Below are positions 44,302 through 52,126 of a DNA stretch of 64,000 nt, piece by piece (positions within the stretch are counted from its first letter, which is position 1; every line of letters begins with the position of its first letter). This DNA comes from Cytophagales bacterium (GTDB taxonomy: Bacteria > Bacteroidota > Bacteroidia > Cytophagales > Cyclobacteriaceae), in contig JADBYQ010000011.1 in the NCBI GenBank assembly GCA_020402945.1, positions 62,001 through 126,000 of the forward strand, read 5' to 3'. Both the position numbers and the translations under genes were made by a program. Below the pieces are notes generated by a model that worked only from the letters and a program-made list of their open reading frames with translations, had not been told where the DNA came from and made no database searches.

Positions 44302-45480
44302 ATGGAAGACAAACGAAATTTTGAAACAGATGTCATTCGTGAGCAAACCGAACGAACCAATTTTCGTGAGCACTCGGTGCCTTTGTATCTAACATCCAGT
44401 TTTGTTTTTGAAGATGCCGAACAGGCACGTGCTTTATTTGCCGATGAAGTTCCGGGAAACATCTACACTCGATTTTCAAACCCGAATAATTCGGAGCTCA
44501 TAAACAAGCTGTGCTTGTTAGAAGGTACTGAGGATGGAATTGCCACCGCCTCGGGTATGGCCGCCATGTATTGTAGCATGGCCGCGCTGCTTAAGGCAGG
44601 AGATCACTTGCTGGCGTCCCGTTCGGTATTTGGTTCTACCCACCAAATACTCAATACGCTTTTCCCTCGTTTCAATATTTCGCACACCTATGTCGACTTG
44701 GATGACCCATCGACTTGGGAGAGTAAGATTCTGCCAAATACAAAAATGATTTTTGTTGAAACTCCTTCCAACCCTGCGTTGGATATTATCGACTTGGAGT
44801 GTTTGGGGGAATTGGCAAACAAGCATAAACTGATTTTGAATGTCGACAATTGCTTTGCGACTCCTTACTTACAGAACCCGGCCAAGTGGGGTGCGCATTT
44901 AGTAACTCACTCGGCTACAAAATTTATTGATGGGCAAGGACGAGTAATTGGGGGAGCTATCTTAGGCAAAAAAGATCTCATCAAGGAGATTCGTTTCTTC
45001 GCTAGGCACACGGGTCCATCGATGTCTCCGTTCAACGCGTGGGTACTTTCCAAAAGCCTTGAAACGTTGGCCGTTCGGATGGACAGACATTGCGAGAATG
45101 CCAATAGCGTTGCTAAACATTTACAGAACCATTCTCAACTGGAGTATGTCAAGTACCCGTTTCTTCTTTCGCACCCTCAATTCGAATTAGCCAAAAAACA
45201 AATGAGATTAGGTGGGGGAGTGGTGACCTTTGAAGTGAAGGGTGGAATTGAGCGGGGGCGAAAATTCTTGAATTCGTTGAAGATGTTATCTCACTCTGCG
45301 AACTTAGGAGATACGAGAACGATCGCCACCCATCCTGCCTCTACTACCCATTCAAAATTATCAGAGGCCGAGCGTCTCGCTGTAGGGATCACCCCGGGGC
45401 TGATACGAGTATCCGTAGGGCTCGAAAACATAAATGATATTATAGCAGATATTGATCACGCTTTGCTAGCCAGTCAATAG
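44302..45480 (+). CDS. metZ: O-succinyl/acetylhomoserine sulfhydrylase
   Basis: PLP enzyme of the Cys/Met metabolism family that makes homocysteine from activated homoserine and sulfide. Its 392 aa include YTRFSNPN, the cofactor-binding GMAAMYCSMAALLKAGDH and the Schiff-base Lys207 in SATKFIDGQGR; the GQGRVIGG stretch is typical of MetZ. It is the last gene of the symporter-OsmC-sulfhydrylase run and is followed by a terminator. Confidence 0.88.
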   Translation: MEDKRNFETDVIREQTERTNFREHSVPLYLTSSFVFEDAEQARALFADEVPGNIYTRFSNPNNSELINKLCLLEGTEDGIATASGMAAMYCSMAALLKAGDHLLASRSVFGSTHQILNTLFPRFNISHTYVDLDDPSTWESKILPNTKMIFVETPSNPALDIIDLECLGELANKHKLILNVDNCFATPYLQNPAKWGAHLVTHSATKFIDGQGRVIGGAILGKKDLIKEIRFFARHTGPSMSPFNAWVLSKSLETLAVRMDRHCENANSVAKHLQNHSQLEYVKYPFLLSHPQFELAKKQMRLGGGVVTFEVKGGIERGRKFLNSLKMLSHSANLGDTRTIATHPASTTHSKLSEAERLAVGITPGLIRVSVGLENINDIIADIDHALLASQ

Positions 45481-45487
45481 GCGAAGG

Positions 45488-45515
45488 AGACAGTAGTCGA
45501 AGACTAGTCTTTTTT
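45488..45515 (+). terminator. Probable terminator after metZ
   Basis: The arms AGAC..TAGTC (45488-45498, two-base bulge) and GACTAGTCT (45502-45510) pair around a 3-nt loop and are followed by TTTTT. Confidence 0.55.
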
Positions 45516-45538
45516 CTCGGCCTCCTGACTTGTCCCTT

Positions 45539-45805
45539 TTAGTGCGGAGAGAATATGCGATTTGAATTTGTTGAACTACGTGGATTTTTTGAAAAAAAAA
45601 GAACTTCTGGAGCTTTGTTCACGCCAGCTTTCAGCATCGCTTCCTGTAATTCAAGGGTTTGCGTGAAAGCTTTTGCATTTTCAGTTTCCTTAAACCTGTT
45701 TACCATTACAACAGTACTATGATCAGCTGGATCAAGAAACACTCTGTATCCAATCCAGCCATAAGAATGATTGCAAGTTTTTAAATCTTCAGAAAAAATT
45801 TCCAT
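45539..45805 (-). pseudogene. ABM-like (antibiotic biosynthesis monooxygenase fold) fragment
   Basis: An 88-codon frame. Its middle part (YRVFLDPADHSTVVMVNRFKE ... AFTQTLELQEAMLKAGV) resembles the second half of small dimeric alpha/beta ABM-fold proteins, which normally have about 30 more N-terminal residues. A T8 run at the C-terminal side precedes a tail that does not look like the family. I judge it truncated and possibly frameshifted, though expression as a short protein cannot be excluded. Confidence 0.4.
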
Positions 45806-45865
45806 TTGCCATAGTCAGCTAACCTGTATTTTACAATTATTGTTGCCACTATGGTTTTGTTTAAA

Positions 45866-47590
45866 TCACTGAACCACAAATTCAAAGACCTCGGACTTTG
45901 TTTCGTTTCCTAACAAATCCACCGCCCGAATTTTCAGCGTATATGAACCTTTGTTGAGGAGCTTAAAGGTAGTTCCATAAATAACTTCCGGCAGATTGTT
46001 GAGTGAGTAATAAAGTGCCTTTGTCCCAACAAGTTTGTCCGTTGCCGCGAGATATACACTGGTGCCAGCCGCATAAACAGGAATCTCAACGGATTTCCCT
46101 TGTAATCTTTGAGTGCCAATATTCTGTAGGCTCATGTGATAGAAAATCTCCGGCCCTGTATTGTCGATAACGAAAAAGAAATTAGCTGTTTTGGAATTTT
46201 TTACATTATCTGATGCGGAATACTCCACACGGTGTAATCCTTCACGGTCAGCTGTGAATGGATTATTATAAACCTGAGAAGTGGTTGCATCAAGGTTGTA
46301 GTTAATACTGGCCACGCCCGATTCATAATCTTTTGCCGAGAGTTTTACTTTCGTTGTAGAAGTGACGAAATTAGTATCGCGAGCCAGCACTTTTTGGCCA
46401 TCATAATTATGGGTAATGTCAGGCGGATTGTTGTCCACATAAAGTTTATTCAGGTCGTCATTTGATTTGAACGAGCCTTCGTTTTGAACGTTATCAATTC
46501 CCCGCACCATTAAAAAGTGGTTTCCGTTGGCGCCCAATAGGAAAGGTTGATCATAGGTAACAGGCTGTCGGCCATCCAGAATGTATTGAATAGATTTTAC
46601 GCCTGCTTTATTGTCGGTGGCACTTAAAGTGATTTTAGTAGCAGATGCAACAAAAACTTTGGTTGCTGTTTTATACGACTCACCTTCAAATGAAGAAGTT
46701 ACCATTGGGGGGGTTTTGTCAAGATAGAATGGAAACTCAATTATTGTTTCCATGTTGTTCACATTGTCCTTGCCATTGTAAACGAGCTTGTGGTCGCCAT
46801 CTCCTAATCCATATAGAGGAAGTGGCGTATAATAATTTACGTTTGAGTTGCCATCAAAACTGTAGGCCACCGATTTAACACCCGAAGAGTTGTCAGTGCT
46901 GGTCAATGTAATTCTGGATCGGGGTGAAAGAATATTATCGAAAAAATCTTTAGCCACGCTGTGCGTGGTTTTTGGAGCGGTGAGGTCAACTGTAAAACCC
47001 ACTTCTCTTGTTGCTTCTGCATTTCCTGTACGATCGACAGAGAAGTATTTGTAAACAACTGCTTTTTCTTCATTGAAGCTTTGGTCTGAAGTATAAAGAT
47101 TGAAGCCTGCTCCATTGATAGAGTGATAGGTTTCTTTCACGCCCGACATTTCATCTTTCGAAAGTAGTTTAATGGTTAAACTTTGGCCATAATAAGTGAT
47201 GCCTTTGCTAACAAATTTTGGGGCATTACTGTATTGAGTCGTGGTAGCGGGATTGATTCCATCCACGTAAACACGAAAAGCCACTTCATGTTCCGGGATG
47301 GGGCTGTCGTTGTCAAGGTGTCTTATATAGTGCTCGCCAGGGCCATCAAAATAAAAGGGGAGTGCATACTTCTTCATCTCTTCGTTCCTTACTTCCTTCA
47401 GGGTTACGGCTTCTTTCATTTCTGGCGTTGAGGCCATACTGAGGTAAACCGGGATTTTTAAGTTCCAATAAATTTTCCCGTCCGCTTCCTGGAAATACTT
47501 CTTTTCGAATGCGGGTTGCTCCTGACCGAAAGATGATATTGTGAAGTGTAAAGCGCATGTCACAATAAGATTAATCCAAAATGTTTTCAT
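45866..47590 (-). CDS. Secreted protein with Ig-like/OmpL47-type repeats
   Basis: A 574-aa exported protein with a signal peptide (ending SSFGQ), an N-terminal domain of its own (KKYFQEADGKIYWNLKIPVYLS) and about five repeats of 90-100 residues. Repeats carry the pattern I.LSA.DN.(S/A)GVKSI.Y.(L/F)DG followed by Y..PF.L...G.H, then DN..N, and a Pro-Pro linker (TPPMVTSSFEG, NPPDITHNYDG). This is the bacterial Ig-like/OmpL47 beta-sandwich style. It has no C-terminal anchor domain. Role is unknown; surface or periplasmic is likely. Confidence 0.78.
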   Translation of the reverse strand: MKTFWINLIVTCALHFTISSFGQEQPAFEKKYFQEADGKIYWNLKIPVYLSMASTPEMKEAVTLKEVRNEEMKKYALPFYFDGPGEHYIRHLDNDSPIPEHEVAFRVYVDGINPATTTQYSNAPKFVSKGITYYGQSLTIKLLSKDEMSGVKETYHSINGAGFNLYTSDQSFNEEKAVVYKYFSVDRTGNAEATREVGFTVDLTAPKTTHSVAKDFFDNILSPRSRITLTSTDNSSGVKSVAYSFDGNSNVNYYTPLPLYGLGDGDHKLVYNGKDNVNNMETIIEFPFYLDKTPPMVTSSFEGESYKTATKVFVASATKITLSATDNKAGVKSIQYILDGRQPVTYDQPFLLGANGNHFLMVRGIDNVQNEGSFKSNDDLNKLYVDNNPPDITHNYDGQKVLARDTNFVTSTTKVKLSAKDYESGVASINYNLDATTSQVYNNPFTADREGLHRVEYSASDNVKNSKTANFFFVIDNTGPEIFYHMSLQNIGTQRLQGKSVEIPVYAAGTSVYLAATDKLVGTKALYYSLNNLPEVIYGTTFKLLNKGSYTLKIRAVDLLGNETKSEVFEFVVQ

Positions 47591-47876
47591 AGGTTGGAAA
47601 TTTGGTTGTAGTTTTCGCGTAGTTAAAAATTTAAACCCAAACTTGCTATTGCATGTAATAATTTTAAACTAATTGTAATCTTTTGGGTGGTTTTTTCCAA
47701 TCAAAGCTAGCGAGTGGGTTTGGCTTTTGCCACCGCTTTGGATGTGGGTGGTTTGGCAATGGCGTGTTCCAAAAGCGTGGCCGAAAATTGAACCGTTTGC
47801 CGCACTGTGGGAAGCACAAGTCCATATATAGAGTGTTGGTCGTTTTTATGTCCCCCGTCTTTTGATTTTGTATTTA
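47591..47876. other. Gene-free stretch with TGG/GCC-rich self-similar sequence
   Basis: No credible gene. From about 47705 to 47830 it holds a GC-richer block with internally similar pieces (GTGGGTTTGGCTTTTGCCAC and GGTGGTTTGGCAATGGC) and a short palindrome TGGCTTTTGCCA. The block stops at the left end of the IS remnant. Confidence 0.5.
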
Positions 47877-49144
47877 GGGGGTCTCTGATAACCTGATTTT
47901 TGCGAAGTGAATTTTCGACTCTGTTTTTTTTGACAAGTTTTCTTCAATTTTTTCTTATGGCAGTCTCTTCATCAGGGGTTTTGCCTCTTGGCGAGGCATC
48001 CTTGGCTCCGATTGGAGCCACTACGCCCTTGATAGACATACCTTGAGTTGTGTTAAGCGGAATAAGTTGTAGGTTATGTTCATCAATCCGATAGCAGCCT
48101 TGGCCCGTACAAGGCTTCGGCAATGAAGGTACACACCCTGCATGCTGTTTTGCATAAAGGCAAATATGTGTTCAACACGCGCACGTATTTTTGATTTTTT
48201 TCTATTGCGTTGCTGCTGCCTTTTGGTTAAGGGATTATTGCGATAACCCTTCTCATGGATTTGTGACCCAATGTTTTTCTTTTTTGAACTCTGCTCTATC
48301 GCTTCACTGCGATTGGCACTATCGGCATAGATGGGCTGGCTTTGGTCTTCTTTTTTGTTCAACAAGTTTTTCATTGCCTCGCAATCATGTACACTGACCG
48401 ATGTCACTTCATACTCGGTGATCAGTTTGGTCTTAGTGTCGGCTTTGATGTGATCTTTGTGGCCGTAAAATGTCTCCCCGTTTTTTTTAAGCGGGGCGGC
48501 ATCAACATCTTTCTGGCGCAGTTTGTTCGGGTTTTCTTTCCAGTCCTCTGGCACTTCACCAGCTTTGATCTGCTCATTCTCTTCCCTGCTGTTCCGCTGG
48601 CGGGGTGTCTCTACAATGGTGGCATCGGCCATCTTGCCTCATGGATAATCACCCCTTCCTTATCTAATCGGTTGTCCAGTTTTTTTAAACAGTTTATTTA
48701 CCATGTCCCCTTTGGCCAACTCATTCTTAAAATTCCAGATCGTCTTGGCATCCGGCACGGAATGGGAAAGGGTCAACCCTAAAAAGCGCATGAACGACAA
48801 ACGGTCCAAAGTGGCGTACTCGGTACTGTCATCACTTAGGTTATAATAACGCTGAAGGATGACGATCTTAAACATCAGTGCGTAATCGTAAGGTGGCCTG
48901 CCTCCTTTGTTCTCACCCTTCACTATATCCTTCTCGAAATAATCTTCCAACGGCCTACGGAAAAACTAAAAATCTATAGGGGCCCGCAGTTTTTCAATCG
49001 GATCGTTTTGCTTGCTTATCTTTTCTAACCGAAACTGCTCATCAAATAATCCGCGCGTTGCGTGACCCATTTCTTTCTCTTTTTTCCCAAGATAGAACCG
49101 TTAACCAATTATTGTAGATTCAGCATGGGTTTTTTGAGATGCCC
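47877..49144 (-). mobile_element. Decayed IS5-family insertion sequence
   Basis: The element is defined by its transposase pseudogene. The ends are tentative: GGGGGTCTCTGATAACC from 47877 and, on the other strand, GAGGGCATCTCAAAAAACCC from 49144 align as imperfect terminal inverted repeats. No clear target duplication is visible. The right end runs into the start of the gene at 49139. Confidence 0.65.
48021..49070 (-). pseudogene. IS5-family transposase pseudogene
   Basis: A DDE transposase in three readable parts. It begins MGHATRGLFDEQFRLEKISK at 49070, meets an in-frame amber codon at codon 35 (48966-48968, after LRAPIDF) and continues FFRRPLEDYFEKD. An extra A in an A7 run (near 48685) then shifts the frame at KLF, and one base is lost again before KMADATIVETPRQRN (48635). 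Between the two indels the true frame reads KKLDNRLDKEGVIIHE. Because the indels compensate, the outer parts share one frame interrupted by TAA and TGA. The DDE region (MADATIVETPRQRNSREEN ... YADSANRSEAIE ... RARVEHIFAFMQ) is otherwise intact. It cannot make active transposase. Confidence 0.85.
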
Positions 49145-49852
49145 TCAATATCAGTTAAATACACCAGGGACAAATATCCCAATGCGCCCGTTGAGAAATT
49201 TAAATCATATTACTGCGATTTAGGAATGGCTATTGAATCCTTCAAGAAATCTGAAATGAGGGCAAAGACACTCAACAGTCGCTCCGACTTTGAAACGACT
49301 TTTGACAGAGGTGTAATTTTTTGGTTAAATAATGTCGATGATGATGCTGAAGATGTTTTGCCGAAACTTTCAAAACTTGAGGCGCCAAAGGACTTTAACC
49401 ATGATGGAATCTTCCTAGTTGATCACAAAAAAATTGAATTTCTCTCTAAGGCAATTGAATTCGCAAAAAGAAAATACCCTGGTAAGGATATTCAGTTTAC
49501 TTATTTCAGTACTAGATTGAACAACGACAATGGATCACCAAAAAATGGTAGCATAATGCCTGTCCAATACTTAGCATCAAGTGTATTGCCAATGAGAGTT
49601 CAAATAGATTCCGAAAAAAGTTCACTCATACTCTGCTCGAGAGAAAATTTCGAGGATGATGAATTGATAAAGCTCATAGGCTTGGCCAAAAATATTACAG
49701 CCAATATGCAATCAAGTACCGTCATTGCTTTTCCGGATTATAACCGTTTGCAATATGAACAGCTGGTGGACAGTACCAAGTTAACAGTAGAAGAAAGTTC
49801 ATTCACTAATACCCTTGTTGTTGAAAATTTCATCTCAAACTTTAGAAACTGA
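49139..49852 (+). CDS. Probable N-terminally truncated nuclease-like protein, first gene of a two-gene unit
   Basis: A 237-codon frame. Its ATG lies inside the presumed right end of the IS. The first residues SISVKYTRDKYP look like an internal beta strand (xSxKYT, as in PD-(D/E)xK folds), and the following FKSYYCDLGMAIESFKKSEMR helix is equally internal in style, so I infer the true N-terminus was removed by the IS. The rest (VIFWLNNVDDDAEDVLPKL, GIFLVDHKKIEFLSKAIEFAK, MPVQYLASSVLPMRV, IGLAKNITANMQSSTVIAFPDYNRL) looks like a compact alpha/beta domain. It resembles proteins I associate with two-gene phage-defence loci (GapS4a-like), but I cannot confirm this. The stop overlaps the next gene by one base. 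Confidence 0.6.
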   Translation: MPSISVKYTRDKYPNAPVEKFKSYYCDLGMAIESFKKSEMRAKTLNSRSDFETTFDRGVIFWLNNVDDDAEDVLPKLSKLEAPKDFNHDGIFLVDHKKIEFLSKAIEFAKRKYPGKDIQFTYFSTRLNNDNGSPKNGSIMPVQYLASSVLPMRVQIDSEKSSLILCSRENFEDDELIKLIGLAKNITANMQSSTVIAFPDYNRLQYEQLVDSTKLTVEESSFTNTLVVENFISNFRN

Positions 49853-50142
49853 TGGAAAAAATAGCTGATAACATCAACAGGTTTTTGCCTTGCGGTGATT
49901 CATTAAGAGCAATTTTGCAGCATGATTCCATTAAGGACAGGGAACGAAGACATTTGCTTCGAATGAAAGGAGTTTTTGTGAATAATTGCGATGAGGATAG
50001 CACCTTCCCGATTCTTACAACCTCGTTGCTGAGCCCTAACGAATTCGAATTTCTAAAAGAGAAGTTGCAAGCTAGGGAGGACAGAGAAAAAACAATTACG
50101 AGAACGCTAGATTGGGAGTCCAATAAGAGTTTAATACCATAG
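49852..50142 (+). CDS. Partner gene of the two-gene unit, C-terminally truncated
   Basis: A 96-codon frame overlapping the previous stop (TGATGG). It opens EKIADNINRFLPCGDSLRAILQHDSIKDRERRHLLRMKG in pieces, then LLSPNEFEFLKEKLQAREDREKT. The pattern (short helix bundle, RxLLRxKGVF, SPxEFEFLKEK) resembles the N-terminus of a longer family, possibly GapS4b-like. The frame ends abruptly where an unrelated coding segment with a paralogue downstream begins (50127), so the rest of the gene appears replaced. No function can be assigned. Confidence 0.55.
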   Translation: MEKIADNINRFLPCGDSLRAILQHDSIKDRERRHLLRMKGVFVNNCDEDSTFPILTTSLLSPNEFEFLKEKLQAREDREKTITRTLDWESNKSLIP

Positions 50143-50342
50143 CCATCAGCCACGTGCAACTCGAATTTATCAAACGCGATTTGAAGGAGTTGCGTGATTT
50201 TTCCCTTGAACTCGTCCACGATGCCTCCATCATTCGCAATACCAAAGGACTTGGGTCAAATTCATTCACAACTGAACATCCTCTCCTTGAGATTGAGCTA
50301 AACGCCATCTTCAAGAAATATGGCCTCGCTAAACCAGATTGA
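50127..50342 (+). pseudogene. Orphan C-terminal coding fragment joined to the truncated partner gene
   Basis: A frame open from 50127 without a usable start (a stop is just upstream; the first GTG is at 50154). It encodes EFNTIAISHVQLEFIKRDLK and continues ELRDFSLELVHDASIIRNTKG to AIFKKYGLAKPD. The first 60 or so bases closely match 50463-50525 inside the next gene, after which the two diverge. It looks like a recombination scar. Confidence 0.5.
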
Positions 50343-50397
50343 ACGAACTGTTCTAGATTAATCATTCTCTCAGGATTTATATCTTTCAATATCTGAG

Positions 50398-50655
50398 ATG
50401 TACGCAAAACTTTATCAAACCGAGTTGATGAACGAGAATAGACTGATGGCTTATCTGGAAGAGAGTTTCAATTCCTTAGCCATCAGCCATGTGAAACTCA
50501 AAATCATCAAATACGAATTGAAGGATTCTTCCCTGGAGAGAAAGCGTGCGAGTTTTTTGGATAAAGTGCACGAAGGCGGGCTAACAATTAGGAGAGAGCC
50601 AAATGCGCTTTACCCTTTTGTTCACGTGACCTTATTTGTTACCTCAAAAAAATAA
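50398..50655 (+). CDS. Small protein of unknown function
   Basis: An 85-aa frame with a complete start and stop: helical N-terminus (NENRLMAYLEESFNSLAISHVKLKIIKYELK), then a beta-like tail (GGLTIRREPNALYPFVHVTLFVTSKK). Its residues 22-42 are shared with the orphan fragment just upstream. It is followed by a terminator before tRNA-Glu. I do not recognise a domain. Confidence 0.5.
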   Translation: MYAKLYQTELMNENRLMAYLEESFNSLAISHVKLKIIKYELKDSSLERKRASFLDKVHEGGLTIRREPNALYPFVHVTLFVTSKK

Positions 50656-50678
50656 AGCCCTGTTAGTCAGGGCTTTAT
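50652..50678. terminator. Terminator between the small gene and tRNA-Glu
   Basis: An 11-bp perfect stem (50652-50662 with 50668-50678, ATAAAGCCCTG) with a 5-nt loop. It serves the tRNA gene on the minus strand, where A-rich sequence becomes a T-run (TTTTTTGAGG), and possibly the small gene on the plus strand. Confidence 0.8.
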
Positions 50679-50689
50679 CTTGCTATATG

Positions 50690-50761
50690 TAGTCCGTACG
50701 GGAATCGAACCCGTGTTACCAGAATGAAAATCTGGTGTCCTAACCCCTAGACGAACGGACC
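50690..50761 (-). tRNA. tRNA-Glu (anticodon TTC)
   Basis: A 72-nt cloverleaf on the minus strand: acceptor GGTCCGT pairing with ACGGACT (one G-U), D-arm, anticodon stem CCAGA/TCTGG with loop TTTTCAT giving anticodon TTC, and T-arm with GGTTCGATTCC. CCA is not encoded. It borders the accessory patch at 47.6-50.6 kb, a common insertion site for islands. Confidence 0.93.
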
Positions 50762-50850
50762 GTCTTTCTGTAAAGAGGCGCAAAGATAGATTCCTACGGT
50801 AGATTTACAAACCCTCGCATTAAAAAAGTTACTCATCTGAACTCTTTACA

Positions 50851-50881
50851 TTGGTTTTCGCCTCCAAGTAGTATAATTTTA
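50851..50881 (+). promoter_or_regulatory. Probable promoter of the GAPDH gene
   Basis: TTG (50851-50853), a 20-nt spacer and TAATTTTA (50874-50881, one mismatch to TAnnTTTG) lie 28 nt before the start codon. Confidence 0.55.
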
Positions 50882-50896
50882 CCTCATAAATTTTAA

Positions 50897-51907
<1,011 letters not shown>

Positions 51908-51931
51908 CACCATCAACACGTAAAATGAAAC

Positions 51932-51965
51932 CGCCTGATTCGTGAACGAGTCGGGCGTTTTTTTT
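51932..51965 (+). terminator. Rho-independent terminator after gap
   Basis: An 11-bp stem with two G-U pairs (51932-51942 with 51947-51957), a TGAA tetraloop and eight T residues. Confidence 0.9.
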
Positions 51966-52126
51966 GGTGGCTAGAAGCCAGTACATAAGCAGTTTTTAGC
52001 AGGAAACGTAGTAAGAGCTGTAACTGTTAACCTATTAGAAGTAGCCTGATTGAGATTTTGCCTTTCATCAATTTTCTCAATCTTCTTACTGAATATTTTT
52101 TATCTTACCATCAAATTCCTTTTCCT

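Noticed and set aside
46645-46878. Plus-strand frame inside the repeat protein gene
   Set aside because: Antisense to a coherent secreted repeat protein with signal peptide; no family features.
47700-47840. Integron attC-like cassette site
   Set aside because: There is short palindromic sequence but no paired core sites or integrase nearby.
48660-48700. A7 run in the IS5 transposase as a programmed -1 frameshift site
   Set aside because: Reading on needs a +1 shift (or removal of one A), not -1, and a second indel plus an amber codon are present, so mutation explains it better.
47877-49144. Target-site duplication around the IS
   Set aside because: Sequences flanking the proposed ends (TTTA and AATA) do not match, and the ends themselves are imperfect, so none is claimed.
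50690-50761. tRNA-Glu as an active attachment site of an integrative element
   Set aside because: No integrase gene and no second copy of the tRNA 3' end is visible in the window; only the position beside the accessory patch is suggestive.
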